A stretch of DNA of 64,000 nucleotides from SM1-73 sp964588305 (lineage in GTDB: Bacteria; Zixibacteria; MSB-5A5; SM1-73). The stretch covers positions 1-64,000 of the forward strand of contig CAZPOP010000009.1 of NCBI GenBank assembly GCA_964588305.1, in the 5' to 3' direction. Under the pieces are notes generated by a model. It did no database searches. It was not told where the DNA came from and was given only the letters and a program-made list of their open reading frames with translations. Shown piece by piece: positions 9,581 to 18,257 of this stretch. The translations under genes and the position numbers were made by a program. Numbering within the stretch: position 1 is the first letter of the stretch; every line of letters starts with the position of its first letter.

Positions 9581-10357
9581 ATGGCTGAAGACAAATGGAA
9601 GACCGCAATAACCGAGATCAAAAGGGGAGAGATAAGGATAAGGGGCTATGACATTCGGGAGATGATGGAAAAGCTCTCCTTCAGCGCTGCCGTGTTTCTC
9701 ATTCTAAAAGGAGAGCTTCCCACCAAAGCGGAATCCGAGATGATGAGGGCCATTCTGATCTCCGGCATAGATCATGGCGTTACACCGCCATCGGTGCTCT
9801 CGGCTCGCACGGTTCAGTCCGGAGGAAACCCGTTGAATTCTGCGGTGGCGGGTGGAATTCTGACCATCGGTGACGTGCATGGTGGAGCCATAGAAAGATG
9901 TGCCAGAATACTGCAGGACTGGGCCAGAAGACCAGACGAGGTCTCATCGCTTGCCAAAGAGCTGGTCTCGGACTTCATATACCGAAGAAGAAGGATTCCC
10001 GGATTCGGCCATCGCCTGCACGAGACCGACCCCAGAACGGTCAAGCTCTTTCAGATCGCCGGGGACTTGGATTTTTCCGGAAAACACATGGAGTTAGCTC
10101 AGGCAATTGAAGGGGAGCTGGCAAGCTCCTTTGGCAGAAAGCTTCCCATCAATGTGGATGGAGCAATCGCCGCGGTCGTCTCCGACATGGGATTCGACTG
10201 GAGACTGGGCAAAGGATTTTTCCTTATCTCCCGGGTTCCGGGACTGGTCGCTCATGTTTATGAAGAGCTGACCAGAGAAAGGCCCATGCGGAAGCTGGGT
10301 GACTGGAACTACGAGTACGATGGCCCCAGGGAAAGAAAGATGACTGATGACGTATGA
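9581..10357 (+). CDS. Short citrate synthase-family protein, probable citryl-CoA lyase
   Basis: A 258-residue member of the citrate synthase superfamily. At this length it lacks the N-terminal part of true citrate synthases (about 370-430 residues) and matches the stand-alone citryl-CoA lyase-like group, equivalent to the C-terminal domain of ATP-citrate lyase, which splits citryl-CoA to acetyl-CoA and oxaloacetate. The family's catalytic His-His-Asp set can be placed: GDVHGGAIE, GFGHRLHETDPR and INVDGAIAA. The ATG at 9581 has GGAGGAAGAAA upstream. It stands alone between an Ig-like lipoprotein gene and a convergent aminotransferase; no citryl-CoA synthetase or ATP-citrate lyase large subunit is nearby. 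It could still be a minimal citrate or methylcitrate synthase, so the reaction is uncertain. Confidence 0.72.
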   Translation: MAEDKWKTAITEIKRGEIRIRGYDIREMMEKLSFSAAVFLILKGELPTKAESEMMRAILISGIDHGVTPPSVLSARTVQSGGNPLNSAVAGGILTIGDVHGGAIERCARILQDWARRPDEVSSLAKELVSDFIYRRRRIPGFGHRLHETDPRTVKLFQIAGDLDFSGKHMELAQAIEGELASSFGRKLPINVDGAIAAVVSDMGFDWRLGKGFFLISRVPGLVAHVYEELTRERPMRKLGDWNYEYDGPRERKMTDDV

Positions 10358-10397
10358 TGGATAACGAATTCCTTATTCGTCATTCTTCATTAGCCAT

Positions 10398-11561
10398 TTA
10401 TATCTTGGACAGCGATTTTTCTGTTTTCTCTAATCCCTTCTTTAAGTTCTCCACCGAATTGGCATAGGAGAATCTGAGGTAGCCTTCTCCGTACTCTCCA
10501 AAGGAGGTTCCCGCAAGGACTGCCACGCCTGCTTCTTCCAGCAGATGATCGGCAAGCTTTTTGGCAGGCCAGCCTATCTGTTTTATATTGGGGAATACAT
10601 AGAATGCTCCCAGGGGAGTCTTGCAGCTTATCCGGGGAATGGAGTTCAAACCCTCCACAATCACATCTCTTCTTTTCTTGAACTCGGAGTCCATCCTCTC
10701 TACCTCATTCTGCGGGCCGGTAAGACATTCGATCCCTGCCCGTTGGGTGAAGCTGGCAGTACAAGAATTGGAGTTGGTCTGCAACTTGGCAATCAAAACC
10801 GCCAGGTCCTCTCTCATCACGCCGTATCCCAGTCTCCATCCAGTCATGGCATAAGTCTTGGACATACCATCCAGAATTATGGTTTTCTCCTGCATTCCGG
10901 GGATCGAGGAGATGCTGTGATGTTCTCCCTCATAGATTATGCGACTGTATATCTCATCCGCCAGGACCATGATGTCCCTTGAAAGAGCAATGTCGGCGAT
11001 TACCTTAAGATCATCTTTGGTTAATATCCCTCCCGTGGGATTTTGGGGAGAATTGATGATGATCATTTTGGTCCTGTCCGTGACCAGCTTTTTCAGTTCG
11101 TCCGTGTCGAAGCGAAAATCGTTCTGTTCCCTCAATTGAATAGGAACGGCTTTACCTCCAATGAAATTTATCACCGACTCATATATGGGATAACCCGGAT
11201 TAGGATAGATTACTTCATCTCCGGTATCAATCAGAGCGAAAATGGAGAAGAATATGATGGGCTTGCCGCCTGGAGTGACCACCACCTGATCCGGATTCAC
11301 GTTTATCCCTCTGGTCTTGGATATATATTTGGCAATCACCTCTCTGAACTCAGGTGATCCAGCCGATGGTCCATAATGCGTATATCCTTCTTTGAGCGCT
11401 TTTATTCCGGCATCAACGATATTCTTGGGAGTATCGAAATCCGGTTCCCCGATCTCTAAGTGAATTACTTCCTTCCCCTTTGCCTCCAGTCTCTTGGCTC
11501 TGGCCAGAACCTCAAAGGCGGTTTCAGTTCCCAGTCGTGACATCCTGCCTGCTAATCTCAT
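10398..11561 (-). CDS. Class I/II PLP-dependent aminotransferase (aspartate aminotransferase-like)
   Basis: A 387-residue fold-type I aminotransferase of the AspC/AlaT-like Ib group. It has the GEPDFDTP substrate-loop motif near residue 40, the INSPQNPTGG segment near 170 and the PLP lysine in DGMSKTYAMTGWRLGY near 233-248; the closing Arg is probably in YLRFSYAN near the C-terminus. It transfers an amino group between a 2-oxoacid and an amino acid (aspartate, alanine or branched-chain); exact substrate choice is not visible. Length is full. The start ATG at 11561 is preceded by GGAGGATTATC. It is convergent with the citryl-CoA lyase-like gene and lies downstream of the transketolase on the same strand, with repeats between. 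Confidence 0.88.
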   Translation of the reverse strand: MRLAGRMSRLGTETAFEVLARAKRLEAKGKEVIHLEIGEPDFDTPKNIVDAGIKALKEGYTHYGPSAGSPEFREVIAKYISKTRGINVNPDQVVVTPGGKPIIFFSIFALIDTGDEVIYPNPGYPIYESVINFIGGKAVPIQLREQNDFRFDTDELKKLVTDRTKMIIINSPQNPTGGILTKDDLKVIADIALSRDIMVLADEIYSRIIYEGEHHSISSIPGMQEKTIILDGMSKTYAMTGWRLGYGVMREDLAVLIAKLQTNSNSCTASFTQRAGIECLTGPQNEVERMDSEFKKRRDVIVEGLNSIPRISCKTPLGAFYVFPNIKQIGWPAKKLADHLLEEAGVAVLAGTSFGEYGEGYLRFSYANSVENLKKGLEKTEKSLSKI

Positions 11562-11630
11562 GATAATCCTCCAGAACTACAAATGATTAATGACGAATGA
11601 CCAGTGACGAGTTTTTCCATTCCTCCTTTC

Positions 11631-11688
11631 GGATGGGGGTTGTACCCCTATCCGCCATATTTAGGGACAGGGCTGCAACCCCTGTCCC
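11631..11688. repeat. Two adjacent GGGG/CCCC palindromes
   Basis: Two imperfect palindromes lie in the spacer between the aminotransferase and transketolase genes: 11631-11653 (arms around GGGGT...ACCCC) and 11664-11688 (GGGACAGG...CCTGTCCC). Both belong to the same style of dispersed palindrome seen at 17620, 21590, 29078, 30561, 32990 and 33039. They could fold in RNA but lack a T tract. Confidence 0.55.
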
Positions 11689-11719
11689 AGCAGGGGAATC
11701 ATTCGTCATCTGTAATTTT

Positions 11720-13738
11720 TTATCCTTTCTTTTTCATGTCAAAAAGCTCTTTTGCCTTTTGGGCGATATGTTCGGCGGAAACCTCGAATTCCTTGATCAG
11801 CTCCCAGGGCGCACCCGATTCACCGAACCTGTCTTTGACCCCGATCATTCCGAAAAGCATGGGTTTCTTGTATAGCTGGGTAGCTTGAGAGACAGCCGCA
11901 CTGATTAAGTTGCCAAACCCGCCAACTTGATGCTCCTCCGCGGTGACCATTATTCCGGTATCTTCTGCAGCCTTGATGATGGTTTTCTTGTCCAGGGGTT
12001 TTAGGGTATGAATGTTTATTATCCTGGTTTCGATTCCGAAATCCTCTTTTAGAATCCAGGCAGCCCGCATAGCCTCAGGAACCTCGGGACCACAGGCAAC
12101 GATAGTCAAATCTTCATTTTCGGAGACATATTCAGACGCCAATTTGACTTCAAAGGCGTCTATGAAATTCTCCTTTTCCCCTCTGTACCTGTAGACGTTC
12201 GCTTCACCGAACTTGAAGGGAGTGTTGTCAGTCGTCACTATGGGCGTAGCCTCCCGTGCAAATCTAACGTACTTGGGGCCTTTAATCTCGAACAGCAAAT
12301 ACTCCGTGGCCTTCTCGGTTTCAATGGAATCGCATGGCACCAGCACATGCATGTTGGGAAGTCCGCAGATCTGGAACAGATCCTCCAAAGCCTGGTGGGT
12401 GGCTCCATCCGGCCCCACCGAAACTCCACCGTGCGCGCCGGCTATGAGAACGTTAAAATTGCCGTAACAGACCGTTGTGCGAAGCTGATCCAAGTTTCTG
12501 CCTGCAGCAAACACACCGTAGGTTCCGAAGACGGGTATTTTGCCTTCCTTGGCTAATCCTGCCGCCACCCCGGTCCCGCTCTGTTCTGCAATGCCCATGC
12601 TCAGAAACCTGTTTTTTCTTTGATCGTGATCCTTGTAAAAATTACTTATGGCGATGGATCCTGAAATATCTGCGCCCAAACACACGATCCTCTCATCATC
12701 TCCCTTCTTGTTCAAAGCCCTGCCGAAGCCCTTTCGGGTAGGATCCATCTTCACTTTCATATTGTCCTGTTTGTTCCAGAAATAATCTCTTTTGAACTTG
12801 GGCATCTTGGCTTCGAGCTTCTTGGTGGCTTCAGCCTGGTAGTCATCGGCTTTCTTAAATAATTTATCCTTATCAAGTATTTGATCGAGTTTCAGTTGCT
12901 CCAGCGCACTTTCCATCTGCTCGCAAATGGGTGATCTTCCGTGCCAGCCAGCCACATTCTCCATAAAGTCAACCCCTTTTCCCTTGATCGTATGGGCGAT
13001 GATCACCGTGGGTTGACCTTTATGAGCTCTGGCCCGTTCAAACGCATCCAATATCTGTTTCATGTCGTGTCCGTCGATCTCGATCACATTCCACTTGAAA
13101 GCCTTGTATTTGTCCACAATGGGCTCGATGTCCATCACATCCTTTACCCACCCATCTATCTGAAGCCGGTTTTTATCCAGCAAGTTGGTCAAATTATCCA
13201 ACTTGAAATTGCCGGCTTCCATGATGGCTTCCCAGATTTGTCCCTCCTGGTGCTCTCCATCCCCGGTGAGGGCAAATACCTGGTAATCTTTGTGGTCCAA
13301 CTTCCCGGCCAGAGCGATCCCTGTCGCGATGCTCAAACCCTGCCCCAGAGATCCGGTGGACGCCTCCACGCCCGCAAGTTTGAGCCAATGCGGATGTCCC
13401 TGAAATGGACTGTAAAGCTTTCTCAGCTTCACCACCTCTTCGATGTCAAAGTACCCCGCCATTCCTAAGCCCAAATAAAGAGAGGGAGCTTTGTGGCCCG
13501 AGGACCAGACAATTCTATCTCTGCCGTCCCAGAAAGGGTCCTTGGGATCATGTTTGGCTACGTGCAGGTAGAGGGCCGCCGTGAGGTCCATAACAGACAT
13601 GGTACCCCCGGAATGCCCGGAACCCGCAGCACAAAGAGAGACCATATTATATCCGCGCATCAGGTTCGCGGCTTCAACCAATTCCTCCACATTGTAGTTC
13701 TTCCTGATCTTACCAGTTTTAGAATCAACTATGGGCAT
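11720..13738 (-). CDS. tkt: Transketolase
   Basis: A full-length single-chain transketolase of 672 residues, the TPP enzyme that moves two-carbon ketol units in the non-oxidative pentose phosphate pathway. The TPP-binding motif GDGEHQEGQIWEA followed by N about 30 residues on (LLDKNRLQIDG) is near residues 155-195; the N-terminal GHSGGTMS and the SSGHKAPSLYLGL segments are typical. The pyrimidine domain carries SMGIAEQSGTGVAAGLA, holding the catalytic Glu, and the C-terminal domain the ...VTAEEHQVGGFGN sequence. Many genomes of this type split tkt into two genes; here it is fused. The ATG at 13738 has GGAGGAGAT directly upstream, and a strong promoter lies at 13808-13835. It appears monocistronic. 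Confidence 0.93.
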   Translation of the reverse strand: MPIVDSKTGKIRKNYNVEELVEAANLMRGYNMVSLCAAGSGHSGGTMSVMDLTAALYLHVAKHDPKDPFWDGRDRIVWSSGHKAPSLYLGLGMAGYFDIEEVVKLRKLYSPFQGHPHWLKLAGVEASTGSLGQGLSIATGIALAGKLDHKDYQVFALTGDGEHQEGQIWEAIMEAGNFKLDNLTNLLDKNRLQIDGWVKDVMDIEPIVDKYKAFKWNVIEIDGHDMKQILDAFERARAHKGQPTVIIAHTIKGKGVDFMENVAGWHGRSPICEQMESALEQLKLDQILDKDKLFKKADDYQAEATKKLEAKMPKFKRDYFWNKQDNMKVKMDPTRKGFGRALNKKGDDERIVCLGADISGSIAISNFYKDHDQRKNRFLSMGIAEQSGTGVAAGLAKEGKIPVFGTYGVFAAGRNLDQLRTTVCYGNFNVLIAGAHGGVSVGPDGATHQALEDLFQICGLPNMHVLVPCDSIETEKATEYLLFEIKGPKYVRFAREATPIVTTDNTPFKFGEANVYRYRGEKENFIDAFEVKLASEYVSENEDLTIVACGPEVPEAMRAAWILKEDFGIETRIINIHTLKPLDKKTIIKAAEDTGIMVTAEEHQVGGFGNLISAAVSQATQLYKKPMLFGMIGVKDRFGESGAPWELIKEFEVSAEHIAQKAKELFDMKKKG

Positions 13739-13807
13739 ATCTCCTCCAAAATTCAGCAGTCAAAAATTCAGCCATCAGACTTTGTGAAATTTGTAACATG
13801 ACCTAAT

Positions 13808-13835
13808 AATATAACGCCCTAAGCCCTTTTGTCAA
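13808..13835 (-). promoter_or_regulatory. Strong sigma-70-type promoter of transketolase
   Basis: On the minus strand TTGACA (13835-13830) is followed by a 16-bp spacer and TATATT (13813-13808), about 70 bp before the tkt ATG. The match is 6/6 and 5/6. Confidence 0.65.
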
Positions 13836-13881
13836 CCTCTTTCGGCCGGTTTTTTTAAAAAGCGGATAACGGAACGGGTTC

Positions 13882-13922
13882 CTGGAGTGTCAAGCCGCCA
13901 GGGTCTGCGACTTCAGCTTGAC
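13882..13922 (+). repeat. Expanded-loop copy of the CTGGAGT REP element
   Basis: CTGGAGT is followed by GTCAAGC, then about 20 bp, then GCTTGAC. This is the same stem as the REP copies at 17579 and 44743 but with an enlarged loop. It overlaps the 3' end of coaE, whose last two residues and stop codon come from the right arm. Confidence 0.55.
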
Positions 13923-14539
13923 TGGGTGGTTCGGGTAGGGGGCGTACTTGTGATCCTTCTAAAGACTTTTTCAGCTTTTTCTCTCAGCTCGCTTACGCCT
14001 TTGTCATTTATTATCACAAAATCAGCCAATCTTCTCTTGATTATTTCAGGCAGTTGAGATTTGATTCTATCCAACGCTTCTTTTCTGGAATAGCCTTTAT
14101 GCTTCTGCAGTCTTTTGATCTTGTCCTCTCTCTTGGACTCGACAAAGACAAGATGATCTAATTCCTTTTGCAATCCCCATTCCACAATCAGAGCTGCATC
14201 CACCACCACCAGGCCTTGATGCTTTCTTTTCCTGAAATCGTTGATTCTCTTTTTCAACTCTCTCAGCAGGTGGGGGTGAACGATTTTGTTCAGCTTGTCT
14301 TTCGATTCTTTTGAGGCGAAGGCGAGCTTTCCCAATTTTCGGCGGTTCAGATTTTTGTTTTTGCTCAGAATTTCCGTACCGAAGGTCCGAACGAGTTCCT
14401 TGCGAACTCTTTTGCTTCTTTCAACGACCTCTCTTCCAATCTCATCTCCGGACAGAATGATGGCCCCTTTTCTCTGAAAGACCCGACAGACTTCAGTCTT
14501 TCCGCAAGCTATTCCACCTGTTACGCCAATTAGAAGCAT
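13913..14539 (-). CDS. coaE: Dephospho-CoA kinase
   Basis: A 208-residue P-loop kinase that catalyses the last step of coenzyme A synthesis, phosphorylating dephospho-CoA at the 3'-hydroxyl. The Walker A loop GVTGGIACGKT is at residues 5-15, followed by the family's DEIGREVV (Asp of the D-x-D/E type region near 32) and the FVESKREDKIKRLQKHKGYSRKEALDRI lid/CoA region near 125-155. The C-terminal tail (TPPTRTTQSS) is not family-like; its end is encoded by a REP element that overlaps the stop. It lies about 80 bp downstream of polA on the same strand, a common bacterial arrangement, so the two are probably co-transcribed. Confidence 0.9.
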   Translation of the reverse strand: MLLIGVTGGIACGKTEVCRVFQRKGAIILSGDEIGREVVERSKRVRKELVRTFGTEILSKNKNLNRRKLGKLAFASKESKDKLNKIVHPHLLRELKKRINDFRKRKHQGLVVVDAALIVEWGLQKELDHLVFVESKREDKIKRLQKHKGYSRKEALDRIKSQLPEIIKRRLADFVIINDKGVSELREKAEKVFRRITSTPPTRTTQSS

Positions 14540-14620
14540 GATTAGGAAAAACCAGTCAACGGATTAAACGGATATGTTGATTCTCCCCTCATCCCTTAAA
14601 TCCGTTAACATAATCGCTGA

Positions 14621-17356
14621 CTACTTCGCTTCCAGCCAGTTCTGACCAACGTTCATATCCACTTTGATCGGCACGTCCAGTTGAATGGTGTCCTCCATCT
14701 TTTCCCTCACCATCTCTTTCACAAAATCCAATTCATCTTCAGAGACCTCGAAGACCAGTTCATCGTGCACCTGCAGGATCATCTTTGACTTCTTCCCTTT
14801 TAATTCCTTTGCGATGTCGATCATCACCACTTTGATCAGGTCAGCGGATGAACCCTGAATGGGCGTATTTATGGCAGTCCTCTCTGCAAACTCCCTCTTC
14901 TGTCTGTTCGAGCTGTTGATTTCCGGAATATACCTTCTTCTTCCCAGAAGCGTGGTGACGAAGCCCTGTTTCCGGGCAAGCTCGATCGTCTCGTCCATGT
15001 AGGATTTTACCCGCGGGTATCTTTTGAAATAGACGTCGATGAACTCAGCTGCCTCTTGGGGAGTCAAACGGGTGGACTGAGACAAGCCAAAAGCGCTCAC
15101 TCCGTAAATGATGGAGAAGTTGGTCGTTTTGGCTACTGCCCTCTGCTTTTCGGTAACCTCGTCAAGAGAAACGCCGTATACCTCGCTGGCGGTGCGGTTA
15201 TGAATATCCTCTCCTCTTTTGAAAGCATCCATCAACGTTCTGTCCTGGGAAAAGTGCGCCAATATTCGAAGCTCAACCTGCGAGTAGTCTGCGGATAGGA
15301 TCAGATAATCAGAATTCTTGGGAACGAAAGCCTTTCGAATCTGCTTTCCCAGATCGGTCCTTATGGGAATGTTCTGCAAATTCGGATCGGAAGAGGAAAG
15401 CCTTCCGGTAGCGGTCACGGTCTGATTGAATGAAGTGTGTATCCTTCCGGTTCTTTTATTTACCAGCGCCGGCAGAGCATCAACGTAAGTTGATTTTAGT
15501 TTGGAAAGCTGACGGTAATCCAAAAGGATTCGGGGGAGAGGATGTTCCCTGGCCAATACTTCCAGAACGCCGATATCGGTTGAATGGGCTGTCTTCTTCG
15601 CCGTCTTGCGCACCGGCAACAGCTTCAAATCCTCGAACAAGACCTTGCTTAGCTGTTGCGTGGAGTTTATGTTGAATTCTTTGCCGGCCAGGTCATAGAT
15701 CTGCTGGCTCAAGTCATCCAACTGCTTGCTTAACTGGCGAGACATCTTGTTCAGATGCCGGGTATCAATAGAGACTCCCGTCATCTCCATCTCCGCCAAA
15801 ACCTCGATCAAAGGAAGCTCCACCTCGAAAAAGAGCTTTTCCAGGGACAGCTGGCCTAACTTGGGAGCAAAGACCCCCTTCAGTCTGAAAGTGAAATCCG
15901 CATCTTCACAAGAATAAATGCAGGCATCTTTGATGGGGACTTCGGCGAAGCTTTTTTGTTTTTTTCCGCTGCCAATTAAATCTGATATGGGAATCATGTT
16001 GTGATCCAGATGCTCCAGGGCAAGAAGATTTAAATTGTGCTGCCTGAAAGACGGGTTTAAAAGATAAGAGGCAATCATGGTGTCAAAATGAATCCCTCTA
16101 AGCTCAATTCCACATCGCCTCAAGACTTCCAGATCATATTTCAGATTATGTCCGATTTTTCTTATTTCATCATTCTCCAGAATCCTCTTGAGGTTCTCGA
16201 TTACTGACCCCAGGTCCAAATTCTTTTCTCCGTGGACTGCGGACTGTGGACTTGTCCTGAGCGAAGTCGAAGGGCTGCGGGCGTCGTGACCAACCGGGAC
16301 ATAGAAAGCCTTTTTTTCTTCATAAGAGATGGATATGCCCACCAGTTCGGCGTCGATCGGATTTAGGCTGGTGGTTTCGGTATCTATGGCAAACTCACCG
16401 ATTCTTTCCAAGTCGGAAATTAGTTCGATAAGTTCCTTTTCTGATTTTATGGTCTTGTAGTCCAATTCCTCTCGGGTTTCCAACGAGCTTATTTCCCGCA
16501 GCAGCCTGCCGAATTCCAGCTCTCGAAAGAGCTCTTTGAGCCTGGGCACATTGAACTTTCCTCTTTTCAATTCTTTCAAATCCAGCTCAAAAGGGACGTC
16601 GGTATCGATGGTCACCAGCCTTTTGGACAGGTGGGCCAGATCGGCGTGCTCTTTTAGGTTCTTCTGTACGCTTTTCCTCTTCACTTTATCCGCACTGGCC
16701 AAGACGCTTTCGGCATCGCCAAACTCTTTGATCAGCTCAAGTGCCGTCTTTGGTCCAACTCCGGGAACGCCTGGGACGTTGTCTGAGCTATCCCCCATCA
16801 GAGCCAGGACTTCAATCACTTTTTCAGGCGGTACTCCGAATCTTACCTCTACTCCTTTTTCATCCAGAAGTTCCGGTTCCTGGCCCCCTCTTTTCGGATT
16901 CAAGACTTTGGTGTCCCCATCTACCAGTTGAAGAAAATCTTTGTCTCCGGTTACCAGAATGGTCTCAAGTCCCTTCGTTTTCGCCCTCTTTGCCAGAGTT
17001 CCCATAAGATCGTCCGCCTCGAATCCCTCCGCTTCCAGGACGGGAAGGTTCATCCCTTCCGCAACTTCCCTGATCCGCGGAAGCTGATCGGACATCTCGT
17101 CCGGCATCTTGGCCCGGGTGGATTTATAATCCCGGAACATCTCATGCCTGAAGGTGGGGGCCTTGGTATCGAACACGACCGCTACGTAGTCCGGATCCTC
17201 ATCCTTTAGAATCTTCAGGATGGAATTGGTGAAGCCGAAGACTGCCGAGGTATTTTCTCCCTTGGAGTTGATGAGAGGATTTCGGATGAAGGCAAAATAG
17301 GCCCGGTAGGCCAACTCCGATCCGTCTATCAAAAACAACCTTTTCTTTTTGGGCAT
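14621..17356 (-). CDS. polA: DNA polymerase I
   Basis: A 911-residue family A polymerase for Okazaki fragment processing and repair. Domains in order: 5' nuclease (about 1-290, with the DGSELAYRAYFA start, EAEGFEADDLMG and GDSSDNVPGVPG), 3'-5' exonuclease (about 310-490) and polymerase (about 500-911). Proofreading looks active: DTETTSL (Exo I), NLKYDLEVL (Exo II) and YSCEDADFT (Exo III) are present. Polymerase motifs A (DYSQVELRILAHFS), B (RAVAKTTNFSIIYG) and C (QVHDELVF) are intact. An odd insert near residue 363 (SPSTSLRTSPQS) in the exonuclease domain comes from a dispersed repeat. coaE follows on the same strand. Confidence 0.95.
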   Translation of the reverse strand: MPKKKRLFLIDGSELAYRAYFAFIRNPLINSKGENTSAVFGFTNSILKILKDEDPDYVAVVFDTKAPTFRHEMFRDYKSTRAKMPDEMSDQLPRIREVAEGMNLPVLEAEGFEADDLMGTLAKRAKTKGLETILVTGDKDFLQLVDGDTKVLNPKRGGQEPELLDEKGVEVRFGVPPEKVIEVLALMGDSSDNVPGVPGVGPKTALELIKEFGDAESVLASADKVKRKSVQKNLKEHADLAHLSKRLVTIDTDVPFELDLKELKRGKFNVPRLKELFRELEFGRLLREISSLETREELDYKTIKSEKELIELISDLERIGEFAIDTETTSLNPIDAELVGISISYEEKKAFYVPVGHDARSPSTSLRTSPQSAVHGEKNLDLGSVIENLKRILENDEIRKIGHNLKYDLEVLRRCGIELRGIHFDTMIASYLLNPSFRQHNLNLLALEHLDHNMIPISDLIGSGKKQKSFAEVPIKDACIYSCEDADFTFRLKGVFAPKLGQLSLEKLFFEVELPLIEVLAEMEMTGVSIDTRHLNKMSRQLSKQLDDLSQQIYDLAGKEFNINSTQQLSKVLFEDLKLLPVRKTAKKTAHSTDIGVLEVLAREHPLPRILLDYRQLSKLKSTYVDALPALVNKRTGRIHTSFNQTVTATGRLSSSDPNLQNIPIRTDLGKQIRKAFVPKNSDYLILSADYSQVELRILAHFSQDRTLMDAFKRGEDIHNRTASEVYGVSLDEVTEKQRAVAKTTNFSIIYGVSAFGLSQSTRLTPQEAAEFIDVYFKRYPRVKSYMDETIELARKQGFVTTLLGRRRYIPEINSSNRQKREFAERTAINTPIQGSSADLIKVVMIDIAKELKGKKSKMILQVHDELVFEVSEDELDFVKEMVREKMEDTIQLDVPIKVDMNVGQNWLEAK
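16249..16280 (-). repeat. Dispersed repeat inserted in frame within polA
   Basis: Read on the minus strand the core is CCCTTCGACTTCGC then TCAGGACAAGTCC. It encodes SPSTSLRTSPQS within the 3'-5' exonuclease domain and keeps frame. The same repeat is in the lipoprotein gene at 7889-7912. In polA it falls between Exo I and Exo II, where a surface loop is expected. Confidence 0.6.
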
Positions 17357-17411
17357 GAGTAATCCGAAAATTGAAATGTCCGCCCCTAGGGGTTGTTGAA
17401 CAAGTCAGATT

Positions 17412-17501
17412 GTCATTCTGAGCGACTCCATACGGACGAGCGAAGAATCTCTCTGATTTATATGAAGATTGCTTCCCCGCCGAAGGTGGGGTCAGAATGA
17501 C
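17412..17501. repeat. Fold-back element of about 90 bp (copy 1)
   Basis: The ends are inverted: GTCATTCTGAG at the left and CAGAATGAC at the right, with an inner pair CGAAGAATC / AAGATTGCTTC that is partly complementary and a centre around CTCCATACGGAC. A related element is at 31454-31553. No gene is inside; it resembles a non-autonomous mobile or structural repeat. It occupies most of the 297-bp gap between nadD and polA. Confidence 0.6.
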
Positions 17502-17578
17502 ACTCTGTTAGTCCAAGTTTTTCAGCCATCCCTTTAGGCGGACAGTTAAAGAGGTCTTCATCTTCTAAATACCCAAAA

Positions 17579-17603
17579 GTCAAGCTGAAGCTTGACACTC
17601 CAG
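17579..17603 (-). repeat. REP-like element, stem GTCAAGCT/AGCTTGAC
   Basis: GTCAAGCT, centre GA, AGCTTGAC, then ACTCCAG (reverse complement of the CTGGAGT flank). It is followed 17 bp later by a perfect palindrome, listed next. Confidence 0.65.
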
Positions 17604-17619
17604 GTTTGCTTCTGATCGG

Positions 17620-17640
17620 GTCAGGGGTTTAACCCCTGAC
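17620..17640. repeat. Perfect GGGG/CCCC palindrome
   Basis: GTCAGGGGTT, centre T, AACCCCTGAC: 10-bp perfect arms, just downstream of nadD. No T tract follows on either strand, so it is a weak terminator candidate and better seen as one of the dispersed palindromes. Confidence 0.55.
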
Positions 17641-17653
17641 GCATCCAAAATCA

Positions 17654-18247
17654 TCATGTCGTATACAGATTATTCTTTCTAATATATTCCTCTACCTCTG
17701 ACGGTACCAAATACTTGATGGACTGGCCCTTCGCCACCTTTTCCCTGATCTGGGTTGAGGAGATGTCCACTCCTGTTATCCTGACGACGACGCTTTTCTT
17801 GGCAAAGTGATGTTCAGGATCGAATTGGTCGAATCCGGGCCTCACGCCAATCACGATCTTCGCCAATCTATATATCTCATCTGGGTCCTTCCAGGTGGTT
17901 ATCTCGTCCAACACATCCGATCCGGTTAAAAAGTAAATCTCCGAGCCTTGATACAGTTCTTTTAGTTTCCTTAACGTCTCGACGGTGTAGGATAATCCCT
18001 CTCTCTCCAGTTCAATATTCGAGACGGAAAAATGAGAATTCCCTTCTAAAGCCAACTTAGTCATCTCAAATCTATGGGCAGCTGAAGAAAGCTGGTGTTC
18101 CGTCTTGTGTGGTGGGCTGGCAGAGGGAATGAAGACAACCTGTTCCAACTGCAACTTCTCCCTCACCTGCTCTGCCAAGACCAGATGCCCCACATGAATG
18201 GGGTCAAAAGTCCCCCCTAAAATGCCGAGCTTCTTTTTGTTATGCAT
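17654..18247 (-). CDS. nadD: Nicotinate-nucleotide adenylyltransferase
   Basis: A 197-residue nucleotidyltransferase that adenylates nicotinate mononucleotide in NAD synthesis. The fold signature GGTFDPIHVGHL (residues 11-22, with the (H/T)xGH motif) and the C-terminal ISSTQIREKVAKGQSIKYLV (ISSTxIR motif) are both present; FIPSASPPHK near 40-49 is the family's substrate-binding stretch. It starts 10 bp after the bamD-like stop on the same strand and is probably the last gene of a transglycosylase, hypothetical, bamD-like, nadD run. Confidence 0.93.
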   Translation of the reverse strand: MHNKKKLGILGGTFDPIHVGHLVLAEQVREKLQLEQVVFIPSASPPHKTEHQLSSAAHRFEMTKLALEGNSHFSVSNIELEREGLSYTVETLRKLKELYQGSEIYFLTGSDVLDEITTWKDPDEIYRLAKIVIGVRPGFDQFDPEHHFAKKSVVVRITGVDISSTQIREKVAKGQSIKYLVPSEVEEYIRKNNLYTT

Positions 18248-18257
18248 TGGAAGAAAA

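Noticed and set aside
17620..17640. Intrinsic terminator of nadD
   Set aside because: The stem is perfect, but there is no T tract on the nadD strand and identical-style palindromes occur in non-terminator positions.
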